23,136 nt of DNA, from contig MZZL01000043.1 in assembly GCA_002749535.1 (NCBI GenBank), positions 1 to 23,136 on the forward strand, written 5' to 3'. This DNA comes from Apophysomyces variabilis. Its lineage: Eukaryota; Mucoromycota; Mucoromycetes; Mucorales; Mucoraceae. Under the pieces are notes generated by a model. The model worked only from the letters and a program-made list of their open reading frames with translations, made no database searches and had not been told where the DNA came from. Positions 1 through 8,321 of the stretch are shown here, one piece after another (position 1 is the stretch's first letter; each line of letters begins with the position of its first letter). The position numbers and the translations under genes are program-made.

Positions 1-249
1 TGATTGATCATCACGTGGTTCATCTCTAACAATGAGATGGCTGCTGATAGCTTCTACAGCACGAAGGATTTGCTGCTGGTTCTCAAGGATCGTCTTGAGG
101 ATATCTTCTTGGCGATCTTGTCCCCTTAGAAGCTCAATGTGGTTATTCTCTAACGCCTCAGTGGTGGTTCTCTCCAAAGCCTCAAAACGCATCGAGATGG
201 TGTTTAGAGCAGTTTGGATAGCGTTGATAGTGTTAGGACGTTGAGACAT
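1..249 (-). CDS. Partial coiled-coil protein, divergent partner of the CACTA transposase
   Basis: An open frame begins at an ATG at 249-247 on the minus strand and runs off the left edge of the window after 83 codons without a stop. It starts MSQRPNTINAIQ. Hydrophobic residues recur at heptad spacing (NTISMRFEALE, ILKTILENQQQILRAVEAI), so it should form an alpha-helical coiled coil. The plus-strand ORF over the same bases is its shadow. It is transcribed away from the tnp2 transposase, with only 211 bases between the two start codons, and both lie on the same side of the CACTA terminus at 3950. CACTA elements commonly carry a second gene for an accessory DNA-binding or oligomerising protein (TnpA-like). 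That role is an inference from position; no DNA-binding motif is visible in the part present. Confidence 0.6.
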   Translation of the reverse strand, partial: MSQRPNTINAIQTALNTISMRFEALERTTTEALENNHIELLRGQDRQEDILKTILENQQQILRAVEAISSHLIVRDEPRDDQS

Positions 250-460
250 TGTTGACGGAAAGAAGATGGACAAGTTAGCTAAGTTTTGTCATAAACAGAC
301 CAAATTAGGAGTATCTTAGGTATTACAAATTAACTGATTGTCAATATCTCCGCCATGTGTAGCACAAGATCCTGAAAAACTGATGAAATTTTGTGATTAC
401 AAAGTCCTCATTCCCTTTGTTCTTTTCTGTTTCTTTGATTGAAAATTTTTAAAAGCCCAT
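250..460. promoter_or_regulatory. Divergent intergenic region between the two CACTA-encoded ORFs
   Basis: These 211 bases separate the minus-strand coiled-coil ORF from the plus-strand transposase and must hold both promoters if both are expressed. The stretch before the transposase start is pyrimidine-rich (ttctgtttctttg), then AT-rich, then leads into the ATG at 461. I see no clear TATA box and none of the subterminal repeat motif found at the right end of the element. Confidence 0.35.
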
Positions 461-3400
461 ATGGATACTAACCATTCCTCCAAACGTCGCCGATATGCCT
501 CAGCAAAGGCACAGAAGTGTCCTTGGTGTCATGAATTCTTTAATACGAGAGTCTTTGGCAAGCATGCTAAGGACTGCATAACGCAAAGCCATGTCTATCA
601 CCGTAGGGATGCGCAAACTGGAGGAAGCATTCAAAACTTGCAGTAAGTTGCAGACTATTCTTAATCTTTTTGTAAACAGCATCTGTGTATTAGACAGAAC
701 CCACGTCAGATACAAGATCAACAACAGCCATCAACTAGCGCTATGGATGTGGACAGTATCACTCCTCTTGATGACATCTTAGATGCAGCAGAGAATATTG
801 TTCGTGAAGAGGTTTCCCTCTCAGACATTGTTTCCGAAGACTTCTGTACTCCATTATGGGAAAATTATGAGGATTTGGATCTTGGGACCGCTCTAGGTAT
901 TTTAGTTTCTGCAGACAGTAACATTCTCAATCGTATTTACGTCGTCATAAAGGTACAGAAGCCTCTGATGACCTGCCCGGCAATGAAGAACCTCCCTTGT
1001 TGGAGTATAAATTCGAGCATAGCCCCCCCAGGAATGAGATCGCCCGCTTGAGTGTAAAACTGTTACAGACTATGACCAAGTATGGTGTGTCGAGGGCCGC
1101 CTATGAAGAAATCCTCAGTATAGCAAACGAAGCTATTTCACTGGGAGGACCTGGTTTGTACCGCTAGTTTGACTCGAATTTTTATTAACGTCTCTCTAGA
1201 CCGTGAGCATCTTCTATCTCCTTACATGTCTGCTAGGGCTGCGGCAGGAGCCTTCCCCGTAAAGACTAAGCAATATGACATTTGTGCAAATGGATGCAAA
1301 CTGTTCGACACAGATGATAAATGCACCGTTTGCGAACATTGTGGCCAGGCTAGATATGTGCAGTCTGGAAGTGGTGAAGACACGTCTCGGCCAGTTTCAA
1401 CCATGCAAATACTTCCGCTTGGGGAGCAAATTGCTTTTATGCTCCATGATCCGGAGACGAGACAGCTTATGTCATACCGTTGCAACCGCCGACAAGACCC
1501 AAACTTGTATGCAGATGTTTTCGATAGATCGACATACAGCGAGTTGCGAGGAGAGTTATTCACCAGCGATTATGATGTAGCTATTGGCCTGTATCTAGAT
1601 GGGTTCCAGCCTTTCAAAGGCAGCAAATATACCATGACAATGGTTCATGCCATTGTCTTGAACCTGGACCCGTCCATAAGGTATTGTTATTTAACGTCAT
1701 AATATTCGTAACGTTTTTAAACTTGTTACAGATATGAGAACAATAGAATGATACAACTTTGTGTCATTCCAGGTCCTAACCAGCCTGAAGATCTTGCCTC
1801 TTTTTTAAGTCCCATACTCGCTGAGCTGGAAGTGCTCCAGAGAGCAGGAATGGTGGTGAAAAGCAACGGTGTAGATATTCACAGCAAGGTGCATCTTCTT
1901 TTTGCCACTGGTGATATTCCTGCAGTGAGGTATCTTGCCAACCACAGTGGGCATCAATCGTATGATGGATGTCGCATATGTCAAATAAAAGGAAGAAGAA
2001 GAGAGGACGGCACTGGCGGCATCTATTTCCCTCCCTGTCTGGTTCCCTGTATGTGGCGCACTGTTGATGGCTTCAGGACCGGAAATGAGGTTTGTCCTTA
2101 AATGCAGAAGTCTCTCACAATAGCTAAATTTATCAAGGACGGTTTAACCAAACCAACTCGGTTTGCTTACCTTAACTCATTTCGGGGCCCAGAGTTTTGG
2201 GGACTTGATGAAATGCACCTTTTAGGGCATGGAATCAGCCACCAATTCTTCCTGCTTTTGCAAGGTAAGTATACTCTGGATGGCAAAGCTTCGCCATTTG
2301 ACTTGGATGCCAATGTCCTTATGGACATAATGCAGGAGATGGAAGGCTCTCGCAAAGACATCCCAACTGCATTCCAGGGCAAATGGAGGAGACTTGTAGG
2401 AGCAGCAAGACCTAGAGCAGTCGACTGGATCGATTTCTTGCTCTATGTTGTTCCTACTCTTGTCATCACGAGGATAGGCAGTGTCGAAGCCAAAAATGCC
2501 ACGATTGCTTTGGTCCGTGCCTGTCAGCTGGCACTAAGTTACGAGCTTAGTCAGGATGACCTGCAAGATATTGAAAGGTAAACTTATTTAATGCTAATCT
2601 GTACTGACATAGATGTACTTCTGTAGCAATATCAATATATGGCATCATTTCCTTGATCGCCTCACCAAAGGTGCTGATAAAGTGCTCGATATCTCTGTTT
2701 TTACGCCAGTACAGCACTATCTGTCCCACATGGCAGATATTATTCGCAGGCTAGGACCTCTTCGGTACTTCAGTGCTCGATCCTTAGAACGAACCATTGG
2801 TTTGTATAGCCGCCTGATTAGCTCGGGTAGTGCTCCTGGTCAGAATGCTGCTGCGATTATGAATAAGCTTGCTATGACCAGGCATCTGAGGATAGAGCCT
2901 GAAGGGGATAATAGCGAAGAATCCTTGCCAGGCGTAAATCAGGCATTAGACGAGGAACTGCTGATGGAGCCAGAGCTGCGAGGGAAGCTGCAAATTGCTT
3001 CTCTGGAAACAATGAGAGAAATTGCAGCCGTGAAGTCACAAACTCTCCGACGTGCCCTTCAATGCTTTTATTCTCGCATTGGGGTTTCCGGTGCAATAGA
3101 AGAGACATTTGAATATGCCGGCAGCCTTTGGCATGATCACAAGGTTTTCGGAAGTCTGCTCCAGCACAAGCAAGGCAATCGTGCAGCATATTTTGTCAGG
3201 CTTGCTACTACAGTTGACGTGTAAGATATAAACGAGTTCTTCTACCAACACTGTTCACTGTTTTAGATATGCCAACTCTCGGCGTCCCGCAAGATTAGAG
3301 ACAAAGTGCTTCTTTGGTCAAGTCCTTTTTTATATGCGGCATAGTCAGAATAACGAGGCGCGCATGCTGGCTGCAGTGGATGTTTACGATGCAAAAGCGG

Positions 3401-3597
3401 ACAGAAACTTCGACTGTATTTATATGAGTCCGTCAGCCAGATCCAAGCTGGTGATTGTTGAATGCTATGACATTGTGAGCTTCGTTGGTCGTTTGACAAA
3501 GAAAACTGGGAATCGGCCATCTGCGTATTATTTCTTTTGGCCTGAGATGGTGTTGCAACACAACAGCAGCAGTTTGGGTCTTCTCACTACTATCTAG
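461..3597 (+). CDS. CACTA-type (tnp2 family) transposase, seven exons
   Basis: Exons by consensus sites and phase: 461-642, 694-896, 959-1153, 1200-1680, 1732-2577, 2627-3220, 3267-3597; about 940 residues. Domains in order: an N-terminal C2HC zinc finger (C20, C23, H35, C39); an acidic linker; a zinc ribbon (C222, C226, C235, C238, C241, ending CGQARY); then the tnp2 catalytic core. The core contains YLDGFQPF (candidate catalytic D327), the family motif IQLCVIPGPNQPED, FATGDIPAVRY (D415) with a CRIC pair after it, and GLDEMHLLGHGI. The enzyme would cut and join the element's ends. The third intron (897-958) could instead end at 952, which is also in frame. One in-frame TAA (2099-2101) remains in the fifth exon, inside an 18-base GTTTGT...GCAG segment; unless that is spliced, the gene is inactive. 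The family assignment is strong; activity is uncertain. Confidence 0.88.
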
Positions 3598-3716
3598 CCG
3601 ATGAATGACAGTAAGGTACTGATTTCGAACCTGTTATTAGACATGTAACATTAACAAGCGATTTGTTAGTGATTTTCCGCTTTTTTTCCCCCAGTATAGC
3701 AAAGAAAAAAAGGAAA

Positions 3717-3722
3717 AATAAA
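3717..3722 (+). terminator. Candidate polyadenylation signal of the CACTA transposase
   Basis: An AATAAA hexamer lies 120 bases after the transposase stop codon, between the gene and the subterminal repeats. It fits the expected distance, but AT-rich DNA makes chance occurrence possible. Confidence 0.4.
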
Positions 3723-3774
3723 CAATCAATGCTGTCCTTTAATATGGATTGAATTCAATGATTAGTATCAATGT

Positions 3775-3934
3775 ATCCTTTAAAGTAATCCTTCAATAAG
3801 AAAGGAATTCAGCGATAATCGCTAAATAATCCTTGAAAATAATCCTTGAATAATCACGGTAAATGTAAAATTTCCGTCTTATTCAAGGATTACTTTAAAG
3901 TATAATTAAAGACTTTATCCTTGAATCTAAGGAT
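3775..3934. repeat. Subterminal repeat array of the CACTA element
   Basis: The hexamer ATCCTT occurs at 3775, 3788, 3829, 3842 and 3917, and its complement AAGGAT at 3885 and 3929, seven copies in 160 bases. Several copies extend to AATCCTTGAA. Two 23-base arms (3778-3800 and 3878-3900) form an inverted repeat with one mismatch around a 77-base loop. A smaller palindrome (ATCCTT, six bases, AAGGAT) lies at 3917-3934. CACTA elements are known for short subterminal repeats in both orientations that bind the accessory transposition protein, and this array has the right position and form. Confidence 0.75.
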
Positions 3935-3937
3935 AAA

Positions 3938-3950
3938 TTTTCCCGTAGTG
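3938..3950 (-). repeat. Right terminal inverted repeat of the CACTA element
   Basis: Read on the minus strand from 3950 inwards, the sequence is CACTACGGGAAAA, which is the diagnostic CACTA start plus the typical GGGAAAA continuation. The bases just outside on the plus strand (3951-3953) are ATA and would be one copy of the expected 3-bp target duplication. The partner end is not in the window. Confidence 0.8.
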
Positions 3951-4819
3951 ATATTGGAGGCGCATCGAAAAGAGTAATACATGAAGAAGGGTCAGAAAAA
4001 AGATAGTACCTTGAGAAAAGGTATGTGAAGAGTAATATGACACGAAACAGTCAAGAACTGTTGGTGCAATCATAGACTTGTTGTCTTTTGCCAAGTATAG
4101 TGTCAAGATGGTTGCCAAGGACTCAGCTTCCACGATGATTACTATAAACAGGTGGAGTGTAGTACGGAAATAGCGGAGTGCTGTAGATTGGAGTGTTTCC
4201 ATGTGGAGTGTCCCGTAGTAAGTGTCGGCAGTAATTCCCTAAAGCAGAGTTGCCGATAACGGGTATCATGGCGTCACCGTCAACGCCGTGGAAAAGGGTC
4301 AAGATACTTACCAGTGCAGATTTGACTTTTCCGTTTGCTGTAGCGTCATTGAAATATTTTTGCACCGTTTGACGGCTCAATGTTGCGGTACCATCATTGC
4401 CGTTTAGAACTTGTTTTGCAAGGGCAAAAAAAACCCGAAGAAGCTACTTTCCGTCAGTTATTGTTGTGTTTCCAAACAACCTGTATGTGTAGATTGTGAA
4501 CGGCATCTGTAGAGAATGATTTAGCAATGAAGCACGAGAAGCCATATATGTCGATTGTTGATAAATTTGGTACGAAGTCGTCGTCACTGAGCAACATGTG
4601 TTCTTCTATTGTTCTGCTCTGTGGTATTTTAGAAAGGGCCAAACCAGCCTCCCAAGAGTGTTTGTCAATGAGTACCTTGCATGCAAGCGAAGAGCGACGA
4701 TCCAATATAAAATTTAGGGTGTTGGCGCCACACTCAAGGTTACTCGGCATATCGATGTACAAACTGCTTGTGATTAGCGCATTGAACGTGTTCGTCCCAA
4801 TCATCAGTTTCGTGACCAT
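3951..4819 (-). pseudogene. Spliced gene of unknown function, interrupted by the CACTA insertion
   Basis: I do not recognise this protein. The best start is the ATG at 4819-4817 (MVTKLMIGTNTF); an upstream TTG is also in frame. Exons: 4819-4481, 4443-4312 and 4238-4010, joined by introns of 37 and 73 nt. The second has a GTAAGT donor and a TTTAG acceptor, and the phases agree throughout. Visible segments include HSWEAGLALSKIPQSRTIEE, LLSDDDFVPNLSTIDIYG, TATLSRQTVQKYFNDATANG and FIVIIVEAESLATILTLY. There is no signal peptide or clear membrane span. A donor-like GTACTATC follows at 4009, and the sequence then meets the CACTA terminus at 3950, so the 3' part must lie beyond the transposon's left end. 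Reading straight through the second intron instead gives another open frame that ends at 4123. The 5' end abuts a tyrosine-recombinase relic on the opposite strand, so it may itself belong to a mobile element. Confidence 0.55.
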
Positions 4820-4843
4820 TTTGTTGCCCTCACGCTGGGATAG

Positions 4844-5810
4844 TGTTGTCACCCAAAGATTGACCAACAAAATTTCTTAAACAATTCGCGAGCATCTGAG
4901 ACACAGAAGACTGATAATCGATATTGGAGACGCTGGGTAGAATGGTGCAGAAACCAATTGGTAGAAACATTAAAATTAAGAAAACAAGACATCCTGCCCT
5001 TCCTGATATCGATGAATCAACACAGCAGATCCACACTAAATGGACATCGATCCTCGCTCTCGAGCGTATTCCAAGGTATCTACCCAAACGGGTCACCGCT
5101 CACAGACCGAAGACTATTACGGCAGTTTTTTAAAGCAAAGAAAAAGACGGAATTCGTACTTTTCCGGGTTACAGACGAAATTTGGGATGTCACATTGGTA
5201 ACAACGCTCATCCTGTCTTTGAAGTCCATCAGACAAACTCTCTCTGGCGCGCTTGCAACATAAAACCGTGGTACTCGTGGCATTAGCAATCATGTGGAGG
5301 CCTAGGTCAGATATTGCAAATCTACAATACTGGGACATTGAAACTGTACTACGACAACGAATAGACCATCATTGGAGCTACTATCGTGGCACGGTATGCC
5401 AAGGAAATCACAGGAAAGGCGTCAAAACTAGAGCTAACAACAGATCAAGTGTTGTGTCCAGTAAAGACGTTACAACTATTTCTGCAGAACAGAAAAGAGA
5501 TACGCAAAGGTCGGGAGCCAGAACACAAGTTATTTTTGGCCTTCATAGAGTCAGAAAAGAAACGGTGAGGTCGTCGGCGACACGGTGACACATTGGATTA
5601 AAATGAAAATGGCCATGGCAGGAATCGACACCAACCGCTACAAGGCACATTCAATCAGGGCCGCCGCTAGTATCTGTGCAGTACTTAAGGGAACGGAAAT
5701 TGACAAAATAAAATTACATGCAGACTGGGTTTGAGGAGCGACACTTTTGAGAAGCACTATTACGACCGAATGACCCATTCAAACAAGGAGCAAATATCAT
5801 TGAACCGATT
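4844..5810 (+). pseudogene. Degenerate DIRS-type tyrosine recombinase
   Basis: Frame-hopping translation recovers a complete phage-integrase-like recombinase. The N-terminal core-binding part runs from 4844 (ASETQKTDNRYWRRWVEWC, HSRSTLNGHRSSLSSVF, LLRQFFKAKKKTEF). Next come LVALAIMWRPRSDIANLQY with the first catalytic Arg (about 5280-5330), TTDQVLCPVKTLQLFLQ (about 5440), the HxxR box YKAHSIRAAASICAV (about 5645), LHADW (about 5720) and the Tyr region DTFEKHYYD (about 5740). The family is that of DIRS-like retrotransposons and related tyrosine-recombinase elements, abundant in Mucoromycota. At least three frame changes (about 5345-5390, 5568 and 5730) and the TGA at the tyrosine region show that the copy is dead. 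No reverse transcriptase or RNase H is visible to the left, so this is a fragment. Confidence 0.82.
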
Positions 5811-8120
5811 TTCTCACAGGATTCGGAGAAGACAACCACATCCGAGGACCGGGTGACGGCAACAAAGATTGTGTGAGTGCCAAAGAAACACAATCGTACC
5901 GTTGCCAGAACGAAGTGTGAGGATATGGACACCCAACCCAGAAAGAACGCTTGTATGATTGTTTAGTCAAAGGAAAACGTTGATTTGTAACAATTTATTT
6001 AGTAGTTATAAGCGAACTTGCAATTCCAGCGCATATGGGCTGGTACCCGCGTGCGTGTCCTATCCGGAGCAGCACGGGGTTGTATATAACAAATGAGCGG
6101 CAATGCTAGCCGCTTTTAAATGAATGCCGGCCAAAGAGCTGAATAGTAAAAAAAAAAATCTGTCAATAAACTGCTTGCTTTAGCTACACTATATTTGTCA
6201 ATTACAGGCATCATAAACCCGCCTAGGATATTGTTGGCACTTTAATTGGGGAATAATGATGGGCTCACTTTAAAGACCTGGCAGAGAAAGGCTGGGAGAT
6301 CAAAAGAAGATAATAAGCTCCCACCTTGGCATCATTTCCTATTCCAAATGAGTCAGTAATGATTGCATTGACAGAATTTTGATACTTATCGGTTTAAATA
6401 TGGTCATTGGAGTAAGGAAGAGTCGAGACAATTAATGAATCCCTTATGCCGTTGATATCATGTACACTCAGCAAGGAAAGGAATATGCATAAACGTGATT
6501 CCATCGATTAGGAAAGACGTACATGAAAAATCAAAAAGCCAACAGTGGTCGCGTGCTGTAAAACAACCGCATCGGCAGTATGGAATCATGAAATAACATA
6601 TCAATCAAACACTTACAGACATCATACCCCGTCCAGGATAAACGCACTCCTTTCAGAGACGCTGATGCTCAACGGGACGAGCCGTTGAGGGAAACATGAA
6701 AACCAAAACAGGAAATCCAAAGAAGGCAAAGGACTTCCTCCAAATATTACTGGCAGCACAACTATATGACACAGAGTTAATCTATGTTCAAAAAGTAGAT
6801 GGATGTACTTGACCTGAGGAGAAGATGAGTGATTGAGAAGAAAAGTTCTCAGTCTTTTTATAAACGACAACATGACCATGGCTTCTTGTTTCAGAGGCCC
6901 AACCGGTGTTGTCAATGCAAAGAAAAAGCGGTATGGATGGGAGAACAGTAATAGTAACTACAGCAGATACGATTGTTTTCTATCTGAATTCACATTAGCG
7001 CCATGGGTTTGTGAAACTCATACATGTCTTGTGCTTCAACAGCCCTCGCTCAACTTGTAAAGAAGTCTAATAAGTAATAACTCCTATTTGACAATATAAT
7101 TTACTATGAATGCGAAAAAGGGTAATATCCCTCGACAGGATCTGTTGGGCAATGAAGGTGAACACTTCGGAGACGGAAAAGTAAAATGATCGTTATACGT
7201 CTGAATCTTGGTATTGAATGCTATCCAGCTTCAGCAATCGCAGAGAGCAATTAACTTGAAGGTTGTGGTGTGATCATGGAAGTAATTTTATTTAACTCTG
7301 CAGACAACAAAGGGTGAAGATAGTATTATTAGGTATAGATTTAAAAGACTTTTCCGTAATTGCAAAATGGCAAGGTATGTCTATGGTCACTGATGTCATG
7401 TTCATGCACATTAAAGTGGAGGAATGGAATCTTCCGGACGCATTTAACGTACATACAAAACGGAAGAGGGTATATCAACTGAGGAAGAAATATCCTTAGG
7501 TTCTATATGAGAATGAACATTATCATCATTACCATCCTGGTTAGCATCTTCGACTTGGGTAAAAGTAATCCAAATGACAGACAGTTAGTAAAATGAAACG
7601 TCCGTGATTTTGCGACATCATTCACTGGGTTCACCGGAAACAATGGTCTGTTGAGGCGAGAATGATTTGTTCCGTGCACTATGAACAATATCAGGTATTG
7701 TAATAATATGATGTTTGGTATGGTGGACAAAAGATTGCTAGAGCAAAAGGAAAACTAAATATTATTATTATAACACATGCAATGCGGCAGGTTTGTAGTG
7801 TTAGAGTTGCCTTCTACAGATTTTACGATTTGTTCTGCTTTGTATAATAGATCCTCCCCCCGCCTTTGTTTTTGCCGGTGAAAAAATTCGATGCACGCCG
7901 AAAGGGTGATGAAGAAGTAGAAGGAAAATTATTGTAATTTATCTGAGAATAAAGCGTGGCTTGGAGGACCTAAACCAACATCCTCAGACTCCGTTCCGGC
8001 AACGGTATTATACAGGATGTGCGCAAAAAGTTTCCGGAAAGAGTGTCAGCTTTGGCTTATTGAGAATTCTACAGCAATTCTTCAAAGACAAGTAGCTGTG
8101 CAACCATAACGGAGCTTGGA
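5811..8120. other. Intergenic region without a convincing gene
   Basis: About 2.3 kb. Bases 5811-6110 are probably the decayed downstream part of the DIRS-type element. The rest has only short ORFs without recognisable motifs (6622-6915 minus, 6833-7060 plus, 7314-7499 plus, 7503-7730 minus). Two related segments of about 28 bases (6202-6230 and 6613-6640, both starting TTACAG and ending AGGATA) are a diverged direct repeat. A stretch at 8013-8032 resembles one terminal repeat of a Tc1/mariner element, but no partner was found. Confidence 0.5.
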
Positions 8121-8321
8121 ATCAATTGCAGTTAGGTTCCTTCAGTCCATTTTTTCTGTGCTGCCTCTCCTCGTTTGCGCTTCCACCTGCATCCAATTTT
8201 TCCCTTTTAAACCTAATTTAACTGTGTTCTTTCATTGAATTTATGTTCCCTAAGTGAATCATCTTGCTTGCTTTTACTGTTGGTCTATAAGGTCTTTACT
8301 TGCGAAATCGTTTGAATCCAT
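8121..8321 (+). promoter_or_regulatory. Probable promoter and 5' leader of the Rap/Ran-GAP gene
   Basis: The 200 bases upstream of the start codon at 8322 are markedly pyrimidine-rich on the plus strand (runs such as ctgcctctcctcg and ttttttcccttttaaacc), a common feature of fungal core promoters and leaders. No TATA box is clear. The leader is AT-rich close to the ATG. Confidence 0.4.

Larger units (their letters stand above)
1..3950. mobile_element. CACTA (EnSpm/Plavaka-like) DNA transposon, right part
   Basis: The tnp2-type transposase, the subterminal repeats and the CACTACGGG terminus at 3950 define a CACTA element whose right boundary is at 3950. No matching left terminus is present in the first 460 bases, so the element extends past the left edge and the divergent coiled-coil ORF is probably internal to it. 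The flanking minus-strand gene is interrupted exactly at this boundary, which supports 3950/3951 as an insertion junction. Confidence 0.75.

Noticed and set aside
897..1051. Apparent frameshift in the CACTA transposase
   Set aside because: An intron at 897-958 (or 897-952) with GTATTT donor and AG acceptor restores the frame exactly, so no mutation is needed.
4123..4311. Read-through frame of the minus-strand unknown gene
   Set aside because: A GTAAGT...TTTAG intron (4311-4239) joins the upstream exon to a longer open frame that reaches the CACTA junction. I prefer that, although both cannot be excluded.
4527..4880. Plus-strand ORF opposite the unknown gene
   Set aside because: It shows no RNase H or reverse transcriptase motif, and the minus strand has better composition and consistent splicing.
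7907..7946. Box C (TGATGA) and box D (CTGA) suggesting a C/D snoRNA
   Set aside because: No terminal stem pairs around the boxes and the spacing is short; the motifs are too simple to support a call.
8013..8032. Sequence like a Tc1/mariner terminal repeat (CAGGATGTGCGCAAAAAG)
   Set aside because: No inverted partner and no transposase fragment were found in the window.
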